Below are positions 8,831-16,995 of a stretch of DNA of 40,752 bases, in pieces. Both the position numbers and the translations under genes were made by a program. Origin of the DNA: an uncultured Chthonomonas sp. Lineage in GTDB: Bacteria > Armatimonadota > Chthonomonadetes > Chthonomonadales > CAJBBX01. Within the stretch, counting starts at the first letter, position 1. Each line of letters starts with the position of its first letter. The stretch is taken from NCBI GenBank assembly GCA_903951425.1, contig CAJBBX010000117.1:1-40752 (forward strand). The letters are read 5' to 3'. Under the pieces are notes generated by a model. It was not told the DNA's origin, made no database searches, and worked only from the letters and a program-made list of their open reading frames with translations.

Positions 8831-11800
8831 ATGAAGCTCAGCTTGCATGACCCGCTGGCCAGAATGCTGTTCTGTGGGACAGCCTATGCGGTGGCTGTGT
8901 ACTGCGGTGCGGACACACCTCAGGCAGCGGCGGCAGGCGCGGCCGCCGGCGCGGTCGGTGCGAGCTGGCATAAAGAGCTGGCCGACATGGCCAAGGCCGT
9001 TTTCAGCAACCTGCTGAGTAGCGACGCGCACGGTAGTCTCGCCAAGCTTCCCGACGACCCAAAGGCGCTCCTGGCCAACCACGACCTTCGCCGAGCCGCC
9101 GGCGACGCCATCGCGGAAGTCCTCAAGGAGATGGCCCAACAAGGCGGCGAGCGATCGAAAGATCTGAAGGCGCTGGCCAACGCCGTGCCGACCTGGTTCC
9201 CCGGTTATTGCGATAGGCACGGCCCCGTCCTGGCTGGTCCCAAGGCCGCGAACGACAGCGATGATCAGGCCATCCTGAGCTACTTCACAGGGGGTCTCGA
9301 TCCCTTCAAGCCCGGCGATGGACCGAGCGTACCCGACTGGTACACGATGGTGGTGTCGCTGGCACAGGCGGCGAAGGTACCGATCGGGCTTCATGGAACG
9401 CTGGCCGACGATGTGGCGGCCAAACTGCACGAGCGGTTCTTTCACGCTCTCCGCGAGGTCATCAAGCGAGACGCCGCAGAAGGCGGCAAGGCCTACCCGG
9501 CTCTGGTCCTCATGGCGCTGAGCCATATCGCCTCCCTGGCTACTGGAGTCGAGGCGCACCTCAAAGCGCAAGATGTGACGGCGGAAGAGCATCACCGCGA
9601 CCTGACCAGGCGCTTGGAGACCCTCATCACGCGTTGCCTCGCGGCAGGCAAGGTCGTGCAGCGCCGCGTGGACCCAGCGCAGCACCATGAGGTCCTCGAG
9701 AGGTTCAAGGCGGTTGAACGCGATCTCAGGAGCGCCAACACGAAGGTCGACTTGGCGTTGCGCGAACTGGACAAGCGGCTCGACCAGATGCAGACCGAGC
9801 AGCGCGACCAAGCCGACCTCACCGAGCTCTGGTTTGAGCAGATCGACGGGCTGGTGCGCGGCAGCGTTGCGACGCTGGAGCAGGCCACCAAGCAGAGCGC
9901 CGCCGAGACACAGAAGGCCGTTGAACGTGCGGCAGAGCGCGTCATTGCTGCCGTCAGTCACCCGGCCCAACCCGCCTTTCCCGCCATTCCGAAGCCGCGG
10001 GCGGCGCAACTCTACGAGCCGCGGCCCGACGAGGAGAGCGACGCTACCGATGCGCTCGTCTGCTCGGATGGCTCGTTCGGCGTCGTGGCGCTCGTGGGTA
10101 TGGCAGGTATCGGCAAGACCTACCTCGCCGAACGGGTGGCGTGGGTTCAGCGCACCGCCCTCGGTGAGCGGCGCCTTCGGTTGGCGTTGGGGGCGGACGC
10201 GAAGTCAGGGCCTACGGACCTGGCCCGCACCCTCTGCGAACTCCACGGCATCCCGCTCCCTCCCGGCCAAGCCGACGCTACAGGGCTACTGGCGGCTGCC
10301 CTCGGCGTGCAGCCGGCGCTTGTGCTCGTGGAGAATGTCGATCGGCCGGACCTCGTGCCGGCCGTCGCGGATTTAGTCGCGCATCTGCCCGCCGTGCCCA
10401 TGCTCATCACCGGCCGCTGCCATGCGCTCAACGACCCAACGAAGCCCTGGCGGGCGGTGCCGATCGGCCTCCTGCGCCGAGAGCAGGCCGACTCGCTGCT
10501 GGACAAGGAGCTTGGCCCTGAGCACGCCGACCGCGTCATCACGGCAGACCGCGACGCCCTGTACGCCCGGCTTGAGGGCATGCCCCTCGCCATCCGCATG
10601 GCTGCAGGCCACATTGTGCACGGTGGACGGTCCGTGAAGCAGTTCCTTGAGGAACTGAACGAGCGCCACGCCAACGTAGGGCATGTGGCCGGAGACAGGC
10701 CTGCCGACCCGGTTGAGGCGGAGCGCCAGAGGACGCTGGCCGCCTCGGTGCTCCTGAGCTTGCAGGCCCTGGAGGAGGGTGAGCAGGGCCGGGCCCACAG
10801 TCGCGCACTGCTGCGCCTCTCCGTCGGACCGCCCCCGGGCGTGGGTGCGTGGCTGGCTGGGTTCCTCTCCGGCGCCGTCAGTACGCAGGCGCTGCATGAT
10901 GCCTGCGTGGCGGCGCGGAACTTGGGGCTGCTGAACCCCACGCTGGAGCGCAACGCGGGCGAGCCCGAGGTGCTGACCCACATTGCCTTCCACCCGCTGG
11001 TGGCTCAGGTGCTGAACCACCGCGCCGGCCAGGGCGACCCGCCCACCCTTCGTGACGTCGGACTCGACGCCCTTACGGAGTGGTTCATCCAGCGCTTGCG
11101 CGAGACCGGCGACGATGCCCCGGCCCGGCGGTGGCGCGAGATCGGCTGCGAGCTGCCCGCCCTGAAGCACTGGCTCGCACAGATGCCCGATGCCCGCCGC
11201 ATGGAGGCCCTCCATGTCGGAGGCCTGTACGCCGTGCTCAACGGTCCCTACCTCTGGTGGGCCGACTTCTGCAAGCCTCTGACGCGTTCCCGGGACGCCG
11301 AAGTGCGCTCTCGGGCGCAATGGATCCTGGGCAACGCTCAACTGCGGATGGGCGCTCTCGACGCCGCGCTGGCCACCGCACGGTCGATGCAGAAGCTTGA
11401 CCGCGTCGCCGCCAACGCCGCACGCGACGCTGACGCCCGTGACCGCCGGCTAGAGTCCGCCGCCCTCGCCGCCTCATTGGAGGCCTATATCCATCAGCTC
11501 CGTGGGGAGCTGGACGAAGCGCTACGCATCCGGCGGGATGAGTGCCTGCCCGTCTTCGAGCGGCTCGGCTGCGTGCGCCAGTGCGCGGTCACCATGGGCT
11601 TCATCGCGGACATCCTGAAGGACCGTGGCGAACTGGACGAGGCGCTGCGAAAGTGCGAGGCAGCCAAGAACCAGTTCGCCAAGATCGATGATGTGCGGCA
11701 TGTGGCCTCTATGTGGGGCGAAATCGCGAGCATCCGCCAGTCGCGCGGCGAGTCGGACGAGGCGCTGCGAATTTGGCGGGATGAGTGCCTGCCCGTCTAC

Positions 11801-12133
11801 GAGCGGCTCGGTGACGTGCGCGAGCGCGCGGTGACCATGGGCTCCATCGCTGATATCCTGCAGGGCCGTGGCGATCTGGACGAAGCGCTGCGCATCGAGC
11901 GCGGAGAGTGCCTGCCCGTCTTCGAGCGGCTCGACGACGTGCGCGAGCGCGCGGCGAGTATGACGCGAATTGCGGACATCCTCTACCGACGCGGCGCGCC
12001 GGAGGACGGCGCCGAGATCGAGCGGCTGATGCGTATGGCGCTGGCCAATGCCCGGCGCCTGCGCATACCGGAAGCGGGGCAGATCGAGAGGCGGATGGTC
12101 GCGATAGGGCTGGATCCCGGGCGGATCCCGTAG
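8831..12133 (+). CDS. NB-ARC/STAND ATPase with C-terminal TPR repeats
   Basis: This 1100-residue protein is a signal-transducing ATPase of the STAND class, which typically oligomerises on sensing a ligand. ATG 8831 follows GGAGG by seven bases. Residues 1-260 match no family I recognise; they include a hydrophobic Ala/Gly-rich stretch at about 13-46 that could be membrane-active. A coiled coil (about 275-385) leads to the ATPase, with Walker A GMAGIGKT near 423, a Walker B-like LVLVENVD near 500, ITGR near 525 and the NB-ARC signature EGMPLAI near 580. From about 890 there are three to four TPR-like repeats of about 40 residues (RGELDEALRI...ADIL). Such proteins serve in phage defence or regulation. 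No defence gene flanks it, so its role is open. Confidence 0.85.
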   Translation: MKLSLHDPLARMLFCGTAYAVAVYCGADTPQAAAAGAAAGAVGASWHKELADMAKAVFSNLLSSDAHGSLAKLPDDPKALLANHDLRRAAGDAIAEVLKEMAQQGGERSKDLKALANAVPTWFPGYCDRHGPVLAGPKAANDSDDQAILSYFTGGLDPFKPGDGPSVPDWYTMVVSLAQAAKVPIGLHGTLADDVAAKLHERFFHALREVIKRDAAEGGKAYPALVLMALSHIASLATGVEAHLKAQDVTAEEHHRDLTRRLETLITRCLAAGKVVQRRVDPAQHHEVLERFKAVERDLRSANTKVDLALRELDKRLDQMQTEQRDQADLTELWFEQIDGLVRGSVATLEQATKQSAAETQKAVERAAERVIAAVSHPAQPAFPAIPKPRAAQLYEPRPDEESDATDALVCSDGSFGVVALVGMAGIGKTYLAERVAWVQRTALGERRLRLALGADAKSGPTDLARTLCELHGIPLPPGQADATGLLAAALGVQPALVLVENVDRPDLVPAVADLVAHLPAVPMLITGRCHALNDPTKPWRAVPIGLLRREQADSLLDKELGPEHADRVITADRDALYARLEGMPLAIRMAAGHIVHGGRSVKQFLEELNERHANVGHVAGDRPADPVEAERQRTLAASVLLSLQALEEGEQGRAHSRALLRLSVGPPPGVGAWLAGFLSGAVSTQALHDACVAARNLGLLNPTLERNAGEPEVLTHIAFHPLVAQVLNHRAGQGDPPTLRDVGLDALTEWFIQRLRETGDDAPARRWREIGCELPALKHWLAQMPDARRMEALHVGGLYAVLNGPYLWWADFCKPLTRSRDAEVRSRAQWILGNAQLRMGALDAALATARSMQKLDRVAANAARDADARDRRLESAALAASLEAYIHQLRGELDEALRIRRDECLPVFERLGCVRQCAVTMGFIADILKDRGELDEALRKCEAAKNQFAKIDDVRHVASMWGEIASIRQSRGESDEALRIWRDECLPVYERLGDVRERAVTMGSIADILQGRGDLDEALRIERGECLPVFERLDDVRERAASMTRIADILYRRGAPEDGAEIERLMRMALANARRLRIPEAGQIERRMVAIGLDPGRIP

Positions 12134-12172
12134 AGGGAAGGCGCACGGCGCAGGGGCTTGCCGCTTGACTAT

Positions 12173-12345
12173 GGGGGGTCCTTCCGCTTCGCGTCAGGAT
12201 GACGGCAACGGCGGCGAATGGCGAATGGCGAATGGTGAACGGTGAACGGCAACGGCGGTGAGCGGTGAACGGTAATGGCGGCGAGTTGGCGGGGGGCGGG
12301 CCCTGACCGTCATCCTGAAGACCCGCAGGGGCTGAAGGACCCCCC
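12173..12345. repeat. REP-like inverted-repeat element
   Basis: Left arm 12173-12205 and right arm 12307-12345 are imperfect inverted copies. Both outer ends match (GGGGGGTCCTTC against its complement) and both inner ends match (TCAGGATGACGG against its complement); the middles differ. About 100 bases between them hold a heptamer array. The ends resemble the GTCATCCTGA...AAGGA family of dispersed repeats known from many bacterial genomes. The element fills the gap between two convergent genes and could also act as a terminator. Confidence 0.7.
12214..12248. repeat. Heptamer tandem array GYGAAYG
   Basis: Five head-to-tail heptamers (GCGAATG three times, GTGAACG twice) lie inside the REP-like element and decay into degenerate copies up to about 12277. 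This resembles short tandemly repeated sequences and has no coding capacity. Confidence 0.85.
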
Positions 12346-12368
12346 GTGGTCCGCCCGATGGTGACCGC

Positions 12369-13451
12369 CTACTCCCCTTGCCAGACCACCTTGCCGGTCT
12401 GGTTGATGTAGGCCTGCTTGCCGCCCAGGACCACCAGCGCCAGTTCGCCCTGGAAGGGGTGCGCGTCCTCGAACCGTGGCGGGATGGCGAACTTGCCTGT
12501 ACGGTCGATGTAGCCGATCTTCTTGCCGTCGCCCGCCCACGCCAGGCCCTCGGAGAAGGGCCCGATACCGCGAACGCCCGGCGCCGGTGGGTCGGAGAAC
12601 TGCAGCGGGATCGCCTCGCGGCCTGTGGGATCGATGTAGCCCCACTTGCCGCCCTTGCCGCCCGGCGTCCAGATGCCGGAACCCACCGCGGCGAGCCCCT
12701 CGTGGAAGTCGTCGGCCTGGTCGTACGTCGCCGCGATGATCACCTTGCCCGTGCGGTCCGCGTAGCCGAGGTTGCGCCGACCTTTGGTCCAGACGGCATC
12801 GGGCCAGACGGGCATGAGGCCGCTGCCGAACTGCTCGCCGCATGCGCCGCGCACATCGGCCAGCTTACTGGCCTTGGCATCGATGCTCCAGGATGCGTTG
12901 CCGTGGTAGACGCAGGCGACGCCGTCGCGCATCGGCGTCACACGGTCGGCCTCCACCGAGGCGAGCGTCCCGCCGGCGCGGTCGATGATCCTCAGCGCTC
13001 CTGCCTTGCCGGGCAGGACCGTGGCCACGCCCTCGGAGAAGGGCCACGCGGTGTTGAACTGCGGCTCGACGGCGAACTGGCCGCGCTGGTCGATGTAGCC
13101 GAACTTGCCGTACTGCAGCGCGGCGTGCGCCACTCCCTCGGAGAAGTCGCCGGCCATGACGAACCGGGGGGCGATGACCTCCTTGCCCCGGATGTCCACG
13201 TAGCCGATGCGGTCGCCCTTGCCGGGTACGGTGGCCGTCACGCGGCCCATGCCGTCGGCGAAAGGCTCGGCTCGGTCGTACTTCGGCTGCACAACCACCT
13301 GGCCCGAGGCGTCGATGTATCCCCACTTAGCGCCGACCCGCACCGGGTAGAGGCGGCCGGCCTCGCCGGATGCGGGCTTCAGCGTGACGGCCAGGACCGC
13401 CAGCAGTCCAGCCAGGGCGACCGCCCCGGCCAGGGCCGCGGGCTTGCTCAT
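12369..13451 (-). CDS. Exported WG-repeat protein
   Basis: The 360-residue product has an N-terminal signal peptide or anchor (about residues 3-24) and about eight WG-type beta-hairpin repeats. Examples are KWGYIDASG, RIGYVDIRG, KFGYIDQRG, NLGYADRTG and KIGYIDRTG, most followed by a PxFxxAxPFxEG segment. WG repeats are widespread in bacteria and are thought to bind ligands or partners; no catalytic role is known. ATG 13451 was chosen because GGAGG sits six bases upstream and a hydrophobic signal follows directly; the open frame extends 25 codons further but without these features. It lies downstream of the GH-D gene on the same strand, separated by a large hairpin. Confidence 0.85.
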   Translation of the reverse strand: MSKPAALAGAVALAGLLAVLAVTLKPASGEAGRLYPVRVGAKWGYIDASGQVVVQPKYDRAEPFADGMGRVTATVPGKGDRIGYVDIRGKEVIAPRFVMAGDFSEGVAHAALQYGKFGYIDQRGQFAVEPQFNTAWPFSEGVATVLPGKAGALRIIDRAGGTLASVEADRVTPMRDGVACVYHGNASWSIDAKASKLADVRGACGEQFGSGLMPVWPDAVWTKGRRNLGYADRTGKVIIAATYDQADDFHEGLAAVGSGIWTPGGKGGKWGYIDPTGREAIPLQFSDPPAPGVRGIGPFSEGLAWAGDGKKIGYIDRTGKFAIPPRFEDAHPFQGELALVVLGGKQAYINQTGKVVWQGE

Positions 13452-13474
13452 GTTCGTCCTCCGGTCAACGTGCG

Positions 13475-13519
13475 GCCGCCGCCCCGGACACTGCCGCGAA
13501 GGCGGCTCGGGGCGGCGGC
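13475..13519 (-). terminator. Large nested stem-loop after the GH-D gene
   Basis: A perfect 12-bp inverted repeat (GCCGCCGCCCCG at 13475-13486, CGGGGCGGCGGC at 13508-13519) encloses a second 5-bp stem (GCCGC, loop GAAG, GCGGC). It lies 50 bases past the stop of the 13569-16856 gene and just ahead of the WG gene. It lacks a U-run and is better described as a strong transcript-end or mRNA-stability structure. Confidence 0.55.
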
Positions 13520-13568
13520 GCTCCACTGTTCATACGTCGAACGTGGCCTGTCTGCTGCGGGCTCCTGC

Positions 13569-16500
13569 CTACTGGCCGGAGTAGCGCAGGCCGTCGATAT
13601 GCACCGTGGCGCCGCCGGAGCGCGGACCGCGCTCGCCCAACACGGTGACCGTCAGCGTGTGCCGCCCGGCGGCGAGCGACTTACGGTAGACGCAGACGCC
13701 CCAGATGTCGTCGGCGGAGTAGGTATCCACAACCTCCTCCGGGCCGTCGTCCACGCGAATGGATGCCTTGCCGCAGGTGGGTCCCAGCTTGCCGTAGAGC
13801 CGCACCTCGTTGCCCGTGAAGCCCACTTCCAGCCTGGCTCCCTTGGCGTCGGTCGAGGAGAGGGTGCCCATGTGCGCCGGCGGCAGCCCCTTCTGTCGCT
13901 CCCACGCGCCGGTATAGGTGGTGGCCACGCTGGGGGCGTCGTCGATGACGCCGGACCGGTCGCTGGTCCTGCCGGACGCCGGGACGCGGGCCGAGACGTT
14001 GCCCGCCCCGTCCACCGTGTGTACCTCATAGAGCGCACCGGGATCGGCCCCGGCCGAGTGGTCGAAGCAGTAGGTCCCATGGGCCACCTTCTCCAGCGGC
14101 TCGCCGTTGCGGTAGACCTGGTAGTAGGAGACCCAGTTGTCGTCGATGCCGGCCTTCCAGCGGATCTCCACTCCGGGGTAGCCCATGTTCTCGGCGGCCG
14201 CCTGCGCCACGCGGGACGGGGCCGAGGGGCGGGTGCGGTCGAGCTTGCTGCCGGGGTGGAGCGGCAGGTTCAGATAGATGATCTCGCCGGCCGGCATCGT
14301 CTCGACCGTGATGCCCTTGGCCATCAGCGAGGCGCCCGTCCGCGTCTCCGTGGCCTCGGACTCCTGGAAGCTCACGCTGTAGCGCCCGCGGTCCACTAGC
14401 CCCTTGGGGAAGATCGTTACCGCGCCCGGCGCGGTGTGCTTCGGGATGATGACGCCCCGCTTGCGGTCGGCGCTGAGCCGCTGGAAGTACATGGTCGCAT
14501 CGTCGCCGGTGACCGCCGGGCGATGCACCCGGACGCCGCGGCCGACTACGCCGTGTGCGTGCAGGTAGTGATAGATGTCGATCAGCAGCCGTAGCCCCTC
14601 GACCTTGGCCGGGTCCCAGGTGTCGCCGGTCATGTCGAAGTTGATGCAGAGGAGGCCCCGCCAGACGGCCTTGTCGTACTGGTCCGGGTTCCAGATGTCC
14701 GGGATGTCGCTGGTCTTATCCGGCGGCAGGATGAGCGACGCCCAGTAGTTGCGGATGATGCCCACGGCGCCGTCGCTGAAGGAGACGGACGACGAGAGGC
14801 GCGCCATGTCGTAGCCGGCATTGTTGCCGCCGCCGTTCACGGCCTGGAACGCGCAATCGGGATGCTTGGCCAGGAACCGGGTGATCACTTCGCGCAGGCC
14901 CGCGTCCTGCCCGTTCAGCGGCGTGTCGTCGCCGTTGTCGGGGCAGGTCGGCGTGCTGTCGTTGCGCCACTCGAAGGGCCCCCACTTCTCTCGGAAGGCG
15001 TCCAGCTGGCCCACCATGAAGTCAACCACTTCGGGCTTCGACATGTCCAGCGTGGAGCCGCCCAGCACCCAGTCGGGATGCTCCCTGGCGACCTTCGACT
15101 CCGGGTCGACGGTGTAGAGGAACGCATAGATCAGCTGGCCCATGTCGTGCTTGGCGAGGTACTTGATGGTGGTCGCGAAGTCGGGCCCGTTCCAGTCGCC
15201 GGCGCGGTCCCACCAGCCCCAGTCGCGGTGGTAGACATCGGCGCCCACGGAGCGCATCAGATCGGCCACGCGGAAGACCTTGCGGAAGGCGCTGTCCCAG
15301 TCCGGCTTGCCTCCGGTCCATCCGACGCCCGGCTGGCCCCATCCCGTCCCGCGCATCCAGTATCCCAGCATGCGGATGGCGGGGAACCAGGGCTCCCGGG
15401 TGAAGTCCCACATGTACTCGTACTGCCAGTTGAGGCAGGCGTTGCCGGCGTTGTCCAGGTCATCGCGGTAGAGGCCCGTGAAGGCTTTGGGCGTCGCCAT
15501 GGCCTGGCCCGGCGCCAGCGTCTGCGTGTGGCCCGCCAGGCGGAGTTCCAGGTTCATGGAGCCGTCGGCCTGCCGCTCATAGGAGGATGCCCAGTGGCCG
15601 ATGGTGTCCCAGCCCACGAAGATCCCGGACTGCGCGGCCCGGTCGTAGATTGCGGCCCAGGGCGCGTAGGTGCTGGAACCCATGCGGAAGCCCGGCGCTC
15701 CCACGCCGCCGGGGTTGCCGGTGTTGCAGACGGACCCGGTGACGCGGATGCGGCCTGCCTTCGGCGCGGTCCAGACCCGAGCTGCGTCCTGCCCCACGTC
15801 GGGGTGCTGGTCGCCGGCGCCGACGAAGGGCGTGCCCGTGGCGTTGTCCTTGGCCTTGCGCCACTGCCGCGGCGTCTCGTAGTAGACCAGGTCCACCAAG
15901 CGGCCGGCCTCCATGTACTGGTAGCGCCAGCCGCCCTTGCCCTGCTCGCCGCTGAACTCCTTGGAGGCGACATGCGTCTCGCCGTCCGCGTAGGCGATGG
16001 TCGGGTCGAGGGCGGTGGTGTCCCAGCCCAGGCCGCCGTTCATGTTCACCAGGAATAGCACGCGGTCGCCGGCCTGCACATCGACGCCCACGTCGAATGG
16101 CGTGCGCACGTTGGCGTTGGCCACGTACTCCCAACCCGCGGCGGGCCAGACCTGGCGGTCGTTGACAAGGATGCGCACATTCACGCCGTCGCCGGCGTAG
16201 AGCGGCTTGGTGGGGTCCACGGTGAAGGCGTCGTAGGAGTCGAACGTGCGGGGCTTGCCCGGCGTCGGCTTCTCGGTCTTCAGCACCCAGGAGCCGGGCT
16301 GGTTCTCGCCGCCGGTCATCCAGTGGAAGTCGATCTCGTCGGGGCCGCCGCCCGTGCGGACCGAGGCCGTCAGGAAGGAGGGATCGATCACCTTCACCGG
16401 CGCCTCGCCGGCGTTGCGGAAGGCGACCCACTCGCGGACGATGCTGGAACCGGGGTAGATGACCCAGCTCTTGGTCGCCTCGAGGCCATCCCGACGCAGC

Positions 16501-16856
16501 GTGACATCGAGCTGGAGCTCGCCCTGCGCCAGCTTGGTCTGCTTGGAACCCGCCAGCTCCCAGCGCCCGTCGGCGGAGCTGATGCGCCCCTTGCCCGCAG
16601 GGCCGCCCAGCGTGAAGACGGGCCGCTCGCCGCCCATCGCGTCCAGACGGCTGGAGCCGGGCTTGCCGCGCAGCGAGGCCGTGACCAGCCCGCCGTCGCG
16701 GAAAGCGATCACGCGCTCCATCTGCGAGGTGCTCAACGTCCAGCGTGACTTCTCCGCCCGGATGGCGGCGTTCCGACTGCGCATGGTCTGGCCTCCTGCC
16801 GACGCACCGGCGACGATCAAGGCGGCAGCGCACACTGCCCAAGCTCGACACCCCAT
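13569..16856 (-). CDS. Secreted clan GH-D (alpha-galactosidase-like) glycosidase, paralogue of the first gene
   Basis: This 1095-residue protein has a Sec signal peptide (about residues 1-22) and an N-terminal beta-sandwich. Its barrel carries DWGWWD near 547, WRND near 629 in the nucleophile position of clan GH-D, and NGGGNNAGYD near 672. A shared hinge (LHPGSKLDRTRPSAPSRV) leads to a fibronectin-III-like domain containing DDNWVSYYQV. The C-terminal beta-sandwich (VRLYGKLGPTCGKASI) looks like a carbohydrate-binding module and replaces the malectin domains of the first gene. A WTAPKAG sandwich motif is also shared. ATG 16856 was taken because the signal peptide starts there; a GGAG lies four bases upstream. 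The substrate is unknown. It is divergent from the GH42-like gene. Confidence 0.78.
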   Translation of the reverse strand: MGCRAWAVCAAALIVAGASAGGQTMRSRNAAIRAEKSRWTLSTSQMERVIAFRDGGLVTASLRGKPGSSRLDAMGGERPVFTLGGPAGKGRISSADGRWELAGSKQTKLAQGELQLDVTLRRDGLEATKSWVIYPGSSIVREWVAFRNAGEAPVKVIDPSFLTASVRTGGGPDEIDFHWMTGGENQPGSWVLKTEKPTPGKPRTFDSYDAFTVDPTKPLYAGDGVNVRILVNDRQVWPAAGWEYVANANVRTPFDVGVDVQAGDRVLFLVNMNGGLGWDTTALDPTIAYADGETHVASKEFSGEQGKGGWRYQYMEAGRLVDLVYYETPRQWRKAKDNATGTPFVGAGDQHPDVGQDAARVWTAPKAGRIRVTGSVCNTGNPGGVGAPGFRMGSSTYAPWAAIYDRAAQSGIFVGWDTIGHWASSYERQADGSMNLELRLAGHTQTLAPGQAMATPKAFTGLYRDDLDNAGNACLNWQYEYMWDFTREPWFPAIRMLGYWMRGTGWGQPGVGWTGGKPDWDSAFRKVFRVADLMRSVGADVYHRDWGWWDRAGDWNGPDFATTIKYLAKHDMGQLIYAFLYTVDPESKVAREHPDWVLGGSTLDMSKPEVVDFMVGQLDAFREKWGPFEWRNDSTPTCPDNGDDTPLNGQDAGLREVITRFLAKHPDCAFQAVNGGGNNAGYDMARLSSSVSFSDGAVGIIRNYWASLILPPDKTSDIPDIWNPDQYDKAVWRGLLCINFDMTGDTWDPAKVEGLRLLIDIYHYLHAHGVVGRGVRVHRPAVTGDDATMYFQRLSADRKRGVIIPKHTAPGAVTIFPKGLVDRGRYSVSFQESEATETRTGASLMAKGITVETMPAGEIIYLNLPLHPGSKLDRTRPSAPSRVAQAAAENMGYPGVEIRWKAGIDDNWVSYYQVYRNGEPLEKVAHGTYCFDHSAGADPGALYEVHTVDGAGNVSARVPASGRTSDRSGVIDDAPSVATTYTGAWERQKGLPPAHMGTLSSTDAKGARLEVGFTGNEVRLYGKLGPTCGKASIRVDDGPEEVVDTYSADDIWGVCVYRKSLAAGRHTLTVTVLGERGPRSGGATVHIDGLRYSGQ

Positions 16857-16995
16857 GTGGCTCCGCTCCCCCTTGCCCTCTTGGGCACCCACTACGGTTC
16901 GGCGCGGCGTGGCGGCTCTCCTGCGCCCGCGAGGCCGATCGGTGAGGATCGCGAACCGCGCAGGACTTCGGCGACGCCGCGGCCAACCTACGGGC

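Noticed and set aside
11500-11990. Direct repeats of about 120 bases, considered as a CRISPR-like or other DNA repeat array
   Set aside because: They are in frame and encode TPR-like helices, so the repetition is at protein level.
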